In this document: positions 12,202 to 22,411 of the stretch, piece after piece
How positions within the stretch are numbered: the stretch's first letter is position 1
Layout of the letters: each line of letters opens with the position of its first letter
NCBI GenBank assembly: GCA_019828595.1
Contig: JAHQRK010000036.1
Span: 248,001-312,000, forward strand
From: Aphanomyces cochlioides
Lineage: Eukaryota > Oomycota > Saprolegniomycetes > Saprolegniales > Verrucalvaceae
Length of the DNA stretch: 64,000 bases
Direction: 5' to 3'
Notes under the pieces: model-generated
What the model saw: the letters and a program-made list of their open reading frames with translations, nothing else
The model's database searches: none
What the model was told of the DNA's origin: nothing
Translations under genes and position numbers: made by a program

Positions 12202-13175
12202 TCTGCCAAGTGATCCAGAATGAAAGGCGTGAAGTACGTGATCAAAATACTCGCCCCAGATCGGAGAAGGCTCACGTGAGCTTCACGCACTACAGCCTCC
12301 ATCGAGCCAGTCGAGTCACCATAGTCCTTCAACATCTTGTACTCGCCCGACACAACATAGCACGCCACTGGCACAAGCTTCTTGTCGCTCAAAGCACGCA
12401 CGAGGTCGCCGTAAAACAAACTGGGCTTCACGATCACACTGTCGGCTCCTTCAGCCACATCACGGTCGTACGCCAACAAAGCGTGCGTCGTACTTCCGAC
12501 AGGGTGTTGGTATCGCTTGCGGTCTCCCTTGAACGTCGACTCGACGGCATCACGGAACGGCGCGTACATGCAGGACGCCTTCTTCGATGTGTACGCCATG
12601 ATCGACACGTGCGAGAAGCCATGCTCGTTCAACTTGGTTCGGATTGCGCCAATGCGATTGTCCATCATGTCGGACGGACAGACCATGTGAGCTCCGGCTT
12701 GAGCGTACGCGAGTGCAATACTGCTGAGACGAACCAAAGTCGCCTCGTTATCGATGATTTCTCCACCGCCGTCAATCGTCTTCAAAATACCGCAATGACC
12801 ATGATCCGTGTACTCGCACATGCACACATCGTACGAGATAAGCAGCGAAGGCAGAGCTTCACGAATGGCTTTGGTGCATTCAATGACGGGAGTCGAGGGA
12901 TCATCTGCCATGCATCCACGAGCGTCTTTGTTCTCAACCACACCGAACAACATGACACTCTTGAGTCCTTTGGTGACAAGTCCTTCCAAGTGAGCAATGA
13001 GTGTGGCGTAGTTGGATCGATTTCCCCACTGGACATTGGGTTCAAGGCCGCGGATGGGATTGTCGTCAGGACGCGCAGTGACAAAGAGTGGATAGATGAG
13101 TTGGGTCGCATGGAGGTTTGGTTCAGACCAAGCGCGGAGAGCTGGATGACTTAGACTTGCATGCAGGGCCGCCAT
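12195..13175 (-). CDS. ALAD: Delta-aminolevulinic acid dehydratase (porphobilinogen synthase), copy 1
   Basis: 326 residues, the normal eukaryotic length, starting MAALHASLSHPALRAW. The enzyme condenses two 5-aminolevulinate molecules to porphobilinogen in heme synthesis. The zinc-site segment DVCMCEYTDHGHCG keeps all three Cys ligands. One Schiff-base Lys is in MAYTSKKASCMYAPFRDA and the other in VIVKPSLFYGD. The C-terminus ASILITYFTPFILDHLAEW matches the usual end of the family. One oddity is LLISYDVCMC, with Tyr where copy 2 and the human enzyme have Cys (human Cys119, not a zinc ligand). Residues from about position 27 to the last dozen are almost identical in DNA to copy 2 at 22.4 kb. 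Confidence 0.93.
   Translation of the reverse strand: MAALHASLSHPALRAWSEPNLHATQLIYPLFVTARPDDNPIRGLEPNVQWGNRSNYATLIAHLEGLVTKGLKSVMLFGVVENKDARGCMADDPSTPVIECTKAIREALPSLLISYDVCMCEYTDHGHCGILKTIDGGGEIIDNEATLVRLSSIALAYAQAGAHMVCPSDMMDNRIGAIRTKLNEHGFSHVSIMAYTSKKASCMYAPFRDAVESTFKGDRKRYQHPVGSTTHALLAYDRDVAEGADSVIVKPSLFYGDLVRALSDKKLVPVACYVVSGEYKMLKDYGDSTGSMEAVVREAHVSLLRSGASILITYFTPFILDHLAEW
12229..13096. repeat. Near-identical ALAD tract, copy 1
   Basis: This 868-bp stretch matches 22464-23331 at a constant offset of 10,235 with no indel. I noticed only two differences: C/T at about 12456 and T/C at about 12826. Similarity falls sharply at both borders, consistent with gene conversion or a partial duplication. 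Confidence 0.85.
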
Positions 13176-13319
13176 CCTTTCTGTCCGAGGTCGAAACTTG
13201 CACAATGACAAAGACTTGCATTTCAAGCAAACCTTTGTAAAATTATACAAAAATATAGAATATAAAGGTTACTCTAGTATACTGCAACTTGATTACCTTC
13301 CATATTCAATATATTAAAT

Positions 13320-14227
13320 TCAGAAGTATACAATCATGGGGAGGCATTGCCAGTACCATGGATTGATCTCGATGCAGGCATCTCCATCCTTGCATTCGGT
13401 CAAGCCCGTGTACTCAAGGCCACCGCATTGCTGGTACGTATCTAGCTGGTTTGGAGCTGGTGGCGCTGGAAGACACTGCGAGTAGTACGGATTTAGAGGC
13501 TGGCAAATGGAGCCAGTGACGCAGTCATCTGGACCTACGTTCCCAAAGCCGCCACATTGTTGCCACGTTGCGACGTGCGTGTCACTTGAATGCGACGACG
13601 ATGTAGAAGTTTGAGGTGGCAACGTTGTGGGCAGTGGCTATGGTGTTGCTGCTTGAGGGGCTTCGGTTGTTGAGCTATTTCCCAACACGACGCAGTTCTT
13701 GTACACCTGCCACTCAGGCGTATGCAACGCGAGCCATAGAAAGACGAGCATCTTTGCTTCAGCGCATGCGGTAGTATTGATCGGTATGTAGCCACTGGAG
13801 ACGTTCCTGGCGCAATTGATGTCGTAGAAGACGCGATTGTCGTCGCACCACAGCTCACATGGACTTTCGTGAGATGACACAAAACCTTGTTGTCCAAGGG
13901 ACCATTTGACAATACCGTCAGCAGGGAGAGGTTGCGGAACGCCGTCTTTAGCTGTGATGCCACATTCGTCACAAGTGCTGAAGTAATCGAGAAATGCTTT
14001 CAGGGTCGGGAAGTTGGAGTTGTTGAAATGCCGTGCGAATCCATGTTGGCATGAGGATCCTGGTTGTATTCATCGCCAGGAAATGCTAATGGACCATCTA
14101 TCGTCGCGCAATAGTTGGTCGTGTCTTCGTTTGGATGCAGGAACGTCGGTATTGGGTCGATGAGTTTCCCATGAGCAGCCACTTGCACAAATAGAAGCAA
14201 GAGGCTTGCAATGACGAATTGAAGCAT
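13320..14227 (-). CDS. Secreted AA17-like LPMO with two C-terminal CBM1 modules
   Basis: Signal peptide MLQFVIASLLLLFVQVAA is followed directly by HGKLIDP, placing the copper-binding His at the mature N-terminus as in lytic polysaccharide monooxygenases. A 35-nt intron (14060-14094) joins NYCATIDG to SCQHGFARHF. The core contains FLDYFSTCDECG, PCELWCDDNRVFYDINCA and the closing WQVYKNC typical of the oomycete AA17 family (pectin-active members are known). Two CBM1 cellulose-binding modules follow, each with QCGG, spaced Cys residues and a closing aromatic-x-QC. Between core and modules is an in-frame TAG (13638-13640). It is either the acceptor of a 54-nt intron (13638-13691, phase 0) or a nonsense codon that would release the core without CBM1. 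With the intron spliced the protein has about 272 residues. Confidence 0.82.
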
Positions 14228-14411
14228 GGTGAAGATATCGAATGATGATGAGGATCCGCTGATGTGTCTTGGAGGAGCAGTTTCATACTGAAGGGCAGGT
14301 TCAGCTGACGAGCTGTTTCAAGATACAAGCAAATGTTTGACCTGATCGAATACTTGCTTCAATGATATGCCGCTCCTGTCTAATAATTTCAATCTTCTCA
14401 GCTCAGCAACA

Positions 14412-14997
14412 CTAGATTGCGGCGGGAGCGGGAGGTAAATAAGCACGTAGACGCCGAAGTGGAGTAAAAAGATCAATGTCCAATTGAGGTGGAAAATTCG
14501 GTGGCAATGGACTGTTTGCAGGCAGTTGCAGGACAAGGCGCGAATCCAACTGAATGACGGTGTGGGGGGCGGTAATCGGAAGTGGGGCCATCGCAGGCAA
14601 ATTCACACCATGATGAACAACGTGGTGGGATTTGTAGGAGCAATTGACCAAACTGGGACGATCCAGTTTAATGCAGATGATGTAAACCACAGTATCAAAA
14701 GTCGCCCACTGGTTGGCCTTCCAATCCAGATCATCCCAAGATTTGGACCACGCAACTTCAATTTTGACAGTGTGGAAATTCTCCCAATCGACGCCAGGAG
14801 GCAATTGAACGTTATAATATAACATAACACCTCCATAATATGGAGGTTGCCCAAGGTCTGGATCTGACAAAAGACACAAATCTGGCTCGAGGTGGCAGGC
14901 ATTTGTCTGGTATGCGGCACCAGCAACCGATAAAAAGTCATCCTCAGTGTGGGTCGCAGTGAAAAGATCAAAAGTCAATCGTTTGACATACTTTTCG
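14412..14997 (-). pseudogene. 3' part of a gene split by the Ty3 element
   Basis: The ORF from the retroelement edge reads KYVKRLTFDLFTATHTEDDF and runs about 190 residues to a TGA or TAG near 14412. It contains FHTVKIEVAWSKSWDDLDWK, VVYIICIKLD and later TAPHTVIQLDSRLVLQLP. The IEVAW...W...VVYIICIKL pattern resembles Uma2-like PD-(D/E)XK putative endonucleases often multiplied in oomycete and fungal genomes. That assignment is an inference. With the element and one target copy removed, the frame continues into 21532-21778. Confidence 0.55.
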
Positions 14998-15259
14998 TGT
15001 AACCGGGCGAGAGGATATCAGGCGCGTGTGAACTGCGACTGAAGTGTAAGAGTGAATTAAAGTTAAAGCAACCTAAGTCTTGCTCCTATCTTGTATCTCG
15101 TTGGCTATCACACAGCCTCGCTAGGAGCTTCAGCTTTTGTGGCCTCCCAAGGCCAGTCGTTCACACAGCAGAGCGCGGGGAACTGCTACTGCAGGGCGCC
15201 AGGTCAATGCGCAGACCGCGCCCTCATCTTATGTACCTGCCAGACATGGCACGGTTACA
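14998..15259 (-). repeat. 3' LTR of Ty3 element 1
   Basis: 262 bp, starting TGTAACCGGG and ending GGTTACA on the plus strand. It has 38 bp (about 15150-15187) missing from the other LTR. Confidence 0.9.
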
Positions 15260-15409
15260 TCCTCCCACACTTAGGGCGAAAGCCCGTAAGCTTTGCAGAG
15301 ATGCCTCCCTCGCTGGGGGCAATCCATTCACAGTCCCGTCTGAACTAGGACTGGTGTGTTCCAACTGTCACATTGGCTCTCACTGAGCCAATCAGGAACA
15401 TTTTCGAAT

Positions 15410-16683
15410 ATGTACGCCGACGAAGAGGTCGATTACGAGTACACGCCGCCCTCGCCCGATCTGGGCAGTCGCGAGCAAAGCGCAGCGCCGGCGCAGGGGC
15501 TCCCCAAATACCTTGAATACCTTTGGATCCGTGAGGGCCAAACTCGACTTGGCGGTGGTGTCCACGCGCGTTGTCAGGCATCCGACACAGGATGCGATCT
15601 GACCTCCGATCAAATGCCAGGCTTTGCAGCCTCTCGCAGTGGCACACCCGATCCGGGCAAGTTTCGAGATTTGTTGGCGCAATTGCCTTCTCGCCTGCGC
15701 GGCGAGTCAAAGAGTGATTTTGCGGCGGGGGTTGCCTTCGCAGTGACTTTGTGGGAGTCCTGCAACCCCGTCATCGTCGATATGGCCGAATGGCCTTCGA
15801 TCCGACAAGACCAGCGCCGCTTTGGTGGTATGCGTGCGTTTGTTCCTGTTTCTCCCTTGCGGGACGAAACGAAATTTGAGTACGTGGCCATCTGGGCCAA
15901 CCGAAGGCTGGCGCGTATTTCGCTTGACGCCACGACGTGGTCCCACAACTACGCTAAGTTCCAAGAGCGTGTCGTTAATTTCGCGCGTGAGCGCCAAGGC
16001 TTGAAGGTAGCCTCGCTGCCGAGACCGTCGGAGCGATCGCTGTCGCGTACCAAAAGCTGAAAGTAGTCTATGTGAGTCTGGACCAAGGTCCGCTTCTCTC
16101 ACCCATGTGTCCATTGGAGCCGCCTCCGAATTATGCGCCGAGAGGCGATACTCGCGGCCGTGCTGGCCCCAGCGCTGCGCGACAATCCGCGCGCCGTCAT
16201 CGCGACCCTCGTTCTCGCTCTCGCTCGACCGAGCCTGAGGCGAAACGTTCGCGCCGAGAGGCGGGGCGTAGTCCGAGTCGGGACCGGCCGAGATATGCGC
16301 TGGACGAACATCTTTACCAGCTGCGTGATGAAGTTGCGGAGCTGACCCGCCAACTTGGTCACTCCGAACAGGAGTTTGAAGGTCGGCTTCAGGACCTTCA
16401 AGATGAGCTCCAGACTGAGCGCGAGAAGCGTCGCGACTTGCAATCGCGCTTTGAGAAGATGTCGCAGCTCTGCGAGCAACACGCGGCGACCGCCGAGGGC
16501 TTGAAGAACTGGGCCCGCGAGACGGACGTTCAACGCCTGGACTTCTACAAGAAGTGCTCGGAACTTGAGCGCTTGATCGAGCGTCTCGCACAGGAGAGAG
16601 ATCGTGTGGACGCGCACCTTCAAGCGCTCTATTCGAAGATCCAACAGGACTACGTTCCGTTTGAGGAACTGAAGAAGGGGTAA
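15410..16683 (+). CDS. Antisense coiled-coil ORF inside Ty3 element 1
   Basis: Not recognised. On the strand opposite gag-pol, an ORF starts MYADEEVDYEYTPPSPDLGS just inside the left LTR and stays open to 16060. One +1 shift near 16005 links it to a frame reading AAETVGAIAVAYQKLKVVYV, then an Arg/Ser-rich basic segment (RHRDPRSRSRSTEPEAKRSR), then about 110 residues of charged heptad-like coiled coil ending EELKKG at 16683. Joined, it would be about 420 residues. It stops almost exactly where the conserved pol sequence (GKLKRHIPQDE) ends on the other strand. The pol frame also stays open through this region (to 15707), but as low-complexity Ser/Arg/Pro sequence, which looks like a shadow. Role unknown. 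Confidence 0.55.
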
Positions 16684-19600
16684 CCTCATCCTGAGGTATG
16701 TGTCTCTTGAGCTTGCCCGTGTAGATGACGGGATGGATGTCCCAGTCATCGGGCAGTTCGAGCTCGTAGTCCACTGGACTAATAACTTTTCGAATAGGGA
16801 ACGGCCCCAACCAAGGGCAGCGAAGCTTCGAAGGGCCGCTAGGTCCTTTCACGACCGACCGATGCACGTAGACTAGGTCGTTAACCGAATACACATTTGT
16901 ATTTCCTCTCTTGTGTTTGTTGGCTTGTCTAGCCTGTTTGGCCTAAGCGCTGGCGATGTTTTCGCGCAGACGCAATAACAAGGACTCGCGCTGCAACGCG
17001 AAGTGTTCGACAGAAGCGGCCGTCCGCCGCGGAACATCATCGGAGATTCCTCCCACACTTAAAACAGGACGATCCACGTCTGTGGGGAGCCGCGGGTGCT
17101 GCAAATGCACCGCGTAGAAGGGCGTAAAGCCCGTTGACGCATGAGCAGAAGTGTTGTTTGCAAAACACGCTGTTGGCAACATGGAACTCCATGTTTTCGG
17201 CCTAGACAAGGCATAGCTTCGAAGGATGTCTTCGAGAACGCGATTCGCGCGTTCGGTCTGACCATCAGACTCTGGATGATCCGAGCTGGACATGTTTAAC
17301 ATCGTCCCGCAGAGCGCGAACAGCGCTCGCCAAAAATGGGACGTAAACCGAGGGTCTCGATCCGAGACGATACTGGACGGGAGTCCAAAATGACAATAGA
17401 CGTTGTCAAAGAAAAGGCGAGCTGACTGCTCCGCCGTGACGGATGCCTCAGCGCAGCGCGATCAGGTACTTGGATGCGCGATCGACAAGGGTGAAGATAC
17501 CCGTATTGCCCGACTTGTCGGCGGGCAAGCCAAAGATAAAGTCCATGCTCACGGACTCCCACAGTTCGAGTGGAACGTCCAGACTCTGGAGCGGAGCTTG
17601 CGAGTGTGGGGCGGCCTTAACGGCCTGACAGACACCACACGATGCGACAAAGCGCGCCACCGCCTTGTATAGGCGTGGCCACCAGAAGGAGCGAGCGACA
17701 GACAAGTATGTCTTTTCGCGACCGAAATGGCCGGCGCTCGGAGTGTCATGGAATTCGCGGATGATCTCCGCACGAAGAGCCGGGTCACACGGCACAGCCA
17801 CTCTCGGGGCGTCCCCCGGGGTGACCGCGTACCACAACAGGTCGTTGTGGAAGGTGAAACGGCCGATCTGGACTATCTTGGTGGAGAGTGATTTGCCAGC
17901 GGTAATGGCATCAATCGTCTAATCGGCTAAGTGCAGGATCGAGGCTATACGCTCCTCGAATGCGAGCAAACAAGTCCGAACGGACTTCGGATAGGGCAAA
18001 CAGGCAGGGAGGTTCCTCCTCCGCTGGACGGCGCGACAGCGCGTCTGCAATGACGTTGGTACGACCTGGTTTGTACTCAACAGTCATGTTGTATTCCGCG
18101 AAAAACGCGAGCCACCTTGCCATCCGGTCAGAGATGTGCGGCGAATTCACAGCAGTCCGTAAGGACGCGTGATCTGTGTATACCGTAAACGGCTTCGAGC
18201 CGCGAAGGTAGATGCGGAATTTGACCAAGGCGTATTTCATCGCCAGTAATTCTAGGTCATGGACCGGATAGTTGCGCTCAGCAGCGCGCAGCTGCCGTGA
18301 CTGATAGGAGACGGGTCGGTCACGACCCTCGTCATCCTTTTGCATGAGGCAGCAACCTATTGCTCGCACAGATGTATCACAGACGACCGAGAATGGTCGA
18401 TTGAAGTCAGGCAACGCCAGGATCGGCGCTTGCGTGAGGCTGGCTTTGATGCCGTCAAAAGCCTCTTGACATTCTCGTGTCCAGTCCCACTGGACATCCT
18501 TCATTAGTAGCCGCGTCAGCGGCGTTGCGATGTCGGCAAAGTTCTTCGAAAACTTGTGTAGGTAGGTCGCAAGACCAAGCCAGCTGCGGAGCTCTGTCGC
18601 AGTGGCCGGGACAGGCCAAGTTGTGATCGTGGTGACTTTGGTCGGGTCTGGCCGACATCATTGATGCCAACGTACTCCTGAGTACGGGTATTTCTGCAAC
18701 GCCGAACATACACTTCTGTGAGTTGGCATACAATCCTGCGTCTCGCAACGTCTGAAAGACCTGCCGCAGGTGTCCAAAATGGACTTGCACGTAGGTGCGA
18801 TTCTCGTCTGCACGGCTGTGCACGTATATGTCATCGAAGTACGACGGCGCAAAGTCGCGCAACGGGCGCAACTTTTGCGTGACCATTCGGTTGAAGGTCG
18901 CTGGGGCATTGGCGAGCCCTTGTGGCATCACCAGCCACTCCCACAGCATGCCCGACGGCGTCGAGACAGCTGTCTTGGGAATGTCACATGCGCGCATGAG
19001 GATTTGATAGACCATCGCGCAGATCGATCGTTGAAAAGATCGTCGAGCCACCCATGCTGTCAATGATGACGTCTTTTCTGGGAATCGGCGTTTGCGCCGG
19101 GATGGTGGCTGCGTTCAGCTTGTTATAAGCATGAACGATTCGCCAAGAGCCGCTAGGCTTCTTGACGCAGAAGGTCGGACTCGAGTGTGGCGACGTACTC
19201 TCCCGTACGTGCCCCGCCTTCTTGCGTGCGGCGAAGAATGAGTCGATGAACTCGACTTGCTCACGTGGTAGTGGCCACTGTCGAGTGACACACCACTTTG
19301 TCTCTGGCGTCAGGTCAATCTCATGACGCATGCCCTTGTCCTTGGGCAGTCTCGCGGGAACTTCCTCCGGGAAGATATCCTCGTATTCCTTCACGAGGGG
19401 GTAAAACGGGCTCGTTCGGAGCCTAGACGCGAGAGTGTGCTAGCGGTGTCTCGCCAGCTACGTCCGGATCCTCCGCGGACGTCGTGTAGAGGTCAATCTC
19501 ATCAACACTCTGTATCACTGCGATACTGGTGATGCGCTGGGAGCGCAGAGCACTTCTAAACTCGGCAAAGCTCATCTCGTCGAGCTTGCATATTTCTTCA

Positions 19601-20230
19601 GCTGTCTTCGGCAGCTCAGTCAAGTCGCAATGCGACAAAATGACATCTTCAACAAAGACGCGCCCAGACACGGGCGGCGTCGGCATAGGACTGCGCTCCA
19701 ACGCATCCTCTTCAACAATCACGTCTCCGTGCACTCGGTCCGTCGGTGCACTCGTGAAGGAGACTTTAAGCCCAGTCCGTTGGGCATTACTCTTGTACAC
19801 AGGCAACCCAGTCCGTCGGGTGTTTGCCCAAGTGTTGTTGATGGCCTGACGGCCGATATCTTCCTTGGAAGACATAGGACCGCCCTGGCGTGTCGACTTT
19901 CCCGTAGCCGGGAGCTGACGCAGCGTAGCTAACTGCTCATCGCCAGCTGGCGAGGGGATGGGCTCATTACTCTCCATGCCCATATGGCTTTTCAGAAAGT
20001 CGGGGCCGACATCATGGATGGTCTTGGCCCGCCAGTTTATGCAGGGCTGGTGTTTCTCCAACCAGCCCATGCCTAGGATGAGGTCCCAGCGCTCATCTAG
20101 GTCTATAACGAAGTAGTCTTCCAGACTACTGAATGTGCCAACCTGTGTTAACAGGAGCACTGATCTCTTGGGTGCGGTCACTACCGACCTATCACCCAAC
20201 TTGACGCGCACAGTCTCAGTCAGAGACGTG
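16684..20230 (-). pseudogene. Ty3 element 1 pol: protease, RT, RNase H, integrase (frameshifted)
   Basis: Blocks in minus-strand order are as follows. Retropepsin C-terminal part at 19423-20211 (DYFVIDLDERWDLILGMGWL). RT at 18984-19394 (HEIDLTPETKWCV, STIDLRDG) and 18455-19063 (MPQGLANAPATFNRM and catalytic YFDDIYVHS). RNase H at 17911-18504 (VVCDTSVRAIGCCL, YTDHASLRTAVN, DALSRRP). Integrase zinc region at 17448-17837 (SAGHFGREKTYLSVARSFWW, CGVCQ). The integrase core and tail lie at 16684-17302 and beyond (SDHPESDGQTERANRVLEDI, WLGPFPIRKVISPVDYELEL). Frame changes between blocks and a shift in the protease active-site region show decay. Confidence 0.85.
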
Positions 20231-20380
20231 CCGCTGTCGACCTCGGCATAGAGGCTCGCATTCTCTTCGACGCTCCACAGTCAATTAAGACTCGGAGCTT
20301 TCGGTTGAAGCCCTCCACGGACATCTCGACATGCAGCATCGTAGTATGCTGTCCCAGTTGACACAGTAATGTGTCAAAGG

Positions 20381-21277
20381 CTAGGTTCGCGGTATGCCGG
20401 AACGCTCTTCATCAGAGCCTAGAGTTGTCCCAGTAGGTTGCCCCGCGCCTACTGGGAGTTCTCTTCCCCTGGCGATGGCCGTAGCCACGCCCGCGCCCAC
20501 AATAGGCGCCACCGCGCGAGCGGTGTGGGGAGTAATTCGGGTTCTTTCTCGCCTGTGAAGGCTGAGGGCATTTTCTTGCGAAGTGACCAGTCTGCCACAA
20601 TTGAAACAGCGGCGCTCTTCACCAGAGGCCGCTTCCATTCGCGAGATCTCCATGTCCGCTGAGACATCGGGGGATCCGCCGGAAGAGCGCGCCAAGCCGC
20701 GCGAATGTTCCGTGTTCAGCGCGATGCTGATTGCCTCATTGAACCTTTGAGGCTGCAAACGGAAAAGCTCGTCACGAACTGGGCCTTGATTCAGGCCGTA
20801 CATAAAGACCGAGACTCGATCGATCTCGTCGATCTTGTAGGAGTTCTCGAAGGACCCAAGGATGGAACGAAGTTCGTTCACAAACTCCTGAATAGTCCCC
20901 TTGCCTTGCTTGGCTTGGTTGAACTTTGCGCGATAGCGCATTTTGACGTTGGAGCGTCTGGCTTGGCTAGCCAGGTTCGTGTTGGACTCTTCAAGGCTGG
21001 CGATCTTTGCCGTGGCCTTCAACAGGTCTGCTTCGTACAGCAACGCCGCCTCTTCTTGAGTGCGTTGCGCAGCGGCATGGGTCGCTGACTGCGCGGTTGC
21101 TTTGCCATGCAGGCGGAAGCTCTCAATGACCATGATCTGGTCTTGAGGGTTCACCCCACTGAACAATCCCCGAACGATGTTCTCGGGGATCAAGCGAAGC
21201 AGCTCGGTCAGAGTAGCTTGTTGTTCGGGTGAGAAGTGGGAAACGTCGATGTTCGACGTTGCGGGCGCAGCATCCAT
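20381..21277 (-). pseudogene. Ty3 element 1 gag (zinc knuckle frameshifted)
   Basis: The ORF starts MDAAPATSNIDVSHFSPEQQ only about 29 bp from the 5' LTR. It encodes the capsid-like region (FNQAKQGKGTIQEFVNELRS) and reaches the nucleocapsid CFNCGR. The rest of the knuckle, GHFARKCPQPSQ, continues in another frame (20412-20600), so one indel splits the CCHC motif. Confidence 0.85.
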
Positions 21278-21290
21278 GGTCCTGGACGAA

Positions 21291-21304
21291 CTAGAGTGCT
21301 ACCA
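21291..21304 (-). other. Putative primer binding site of Ty3 element 1
   Basis: On the minus strand TGGTAGCACTCTAG starts two bases after the 5' LTR. The TGG start and spacing fit a tRNA 3'-end primer; the initiator-Met tRNA is a guess. Confidence 0.55.
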
Positions 21305-21306
21305 GG

Positions 21307-21531
21307 TGTAACCGGGCGCAGAGGATATCAGGCGCGTGTGAACGGCGACTGAAGTGTAAGAGTGAATTAAAGTTAAAGCAACCTAAGTCTTGTTCCTATC
21401 TTGTTTCTCGTTGGCTATCGCACAGCCTTGCTAGGAGCTTCAACTTTTGTGGCCTCCCTACTGCAGGGCGCCAGGTCAATGCGCAGACCGCCCCCTCATC
21501 TTATGTACCTGCCAGACATGGCACGGTTACA
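21307..21531 (-). repeat. 5' LTR of Ty3 element 1
   Basis: 225 bp. Against the other LTR it shows about seven substitutions, a 1-bp insertion and a 38-bp deletion, so the insertion is not very recent. Confidence 0.9.
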
Positions 21532-21778
21532 TTTCGTGTGGTAGAGACGGCAATTCCACAATGTAAATCTTTCCATCAATCCATTCCATGTTTTTTTACT
21601 TGAGTTGCTGATCTTCGCTCGTCACAAAAGCTTCCCAATCATTCAGGGAGGCATCTTGCAAGTAGACTTTTCCTTTTTGGAGCATAGTTTCAACGAACTT
21701 CAAGTCCAGGGCTTGGATTGTCTGATTAATAGAATTGATTGCCGTCAACTCACTACGACTTGGTTCTGGAATGGACAT
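21532..21778 (-). pseudogene. 5' part of the gene split by the Ty3 element
   Basis: The minus-strand ORF from 21778 reads MSIPEPSRSELTAINSINQT and ends at a TAA (21596-21598). The same frame then continues MEWIDGKIYIVELPSLPHE up to the target duplication, where it joins the frame at 14997. The IYIVELPS...H pattern is of the kind seen before Uma2/PD-(D/E)XK-like domains in oomycetes. The gene therefore carries both a TAA and a 6.5-kb insertion, unless the real start is the Met at MEWIDGK. Confidence 0.5.
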
Positions 21779-22411
21779 TGTAGTTATTACTTCAAAAATT
21801 AAAACGACGATTGAAAGCTGAATGACAGAATTTCGGTTTGACGAATGAATTCTCCTAACGGTTTTCTAGTTTGAGGATTTCAACACAGTTGGCGAAGACT
21901 TTTGCGAGCGATTAAATGGAAAATCTGAACAACAGAATCAATGTGAGAGCAGTTTGAGTTTTAGCAAGTGAACTCCAACTTTACCGCTTGAACGGTCGCA
22001 GCGAGAAAGAACCTGGCGAATTCCAACTATGGGACTCCATTTGACCTGTCGGCTTGTCGTCATCCTAGCGATTTTGAAAAGGCGAAGACTATCACGCCGC
22101 CACGCAACGCAGACCTTGCTTTGATATTTATAAGGCGATGGCGGCATAGAGTCTCGTTGGCAAATTCATTGTTTGGTGGTTACCCCTCGTCGTAGCAAGG
22201 TGGCTACAAGGTAGATCGCAATTGCTCCAAATGGGAAGTGTATATGGATGGACAGTCTAAGATGAAATGTTTATACGTCTCCACTTCATGACAAAAAATA
22301 CAAGTACTGGTACGGGCGAGCACATACATACAAAAATCAAGTATATTCTGTGTTACTTCCTTCTGTCATCGTATTTTCAAAAAAGCGCGCGAAAGTACAG
22401 AAGGGGCGAAA
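21779..22411. other. No supported gene
   Basis: Flanks the split pseudogene and ALAD copy 2. An ORF at 21938-22147 (-) has no recognisable features. Confidence 0.4.

Larger units (their letters stand above)
14998..21531 (-). mobile_element. Ty3/gypsy LTR retrotransposon (element 1)
   Basis: LTRs begin TGTAACCG on both strands and end GTTACA. The 5-bp target duplication TTTCG lies at 14993-14997 and 21532-21536. The element is transcribed on the minus strand: gag, protease, reverse transcriptase, RNase H and integrase, the Ty3/gypsy order. A tRNA-like primer site (TGGTAGCACTCTAG, 21291-21304) sits two bases inside the right LTR. A purine tract (GTGTGGGAGGA on the minus strand, 15260-15270) abuts the left LTR. 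It is visibly GC-richer than the neighbouring host DNA. Gag and pol carry frameshifts, so this copy is inactive. A long ORF lies on the opposite strand between integrase and the 3' LTR. Confidence 0.92.

Noticed and set aside
12183..13154. 323-codon plus-strand ORF (and its twin at 22448-23395)
   Set aside because: Antisense shadow of the conserved ALAD frame; its apparent conservation in two copies only reflects the converted tract.
15707..16894. 395-codon minus-strand ORF in the Ty3 element
   Set aside because: Only its first 70 or so residues match the integrase tail; the rest is low-complexity sequence opposite the coiled-coil ORF and was treated as a shadow, although this is not certain.
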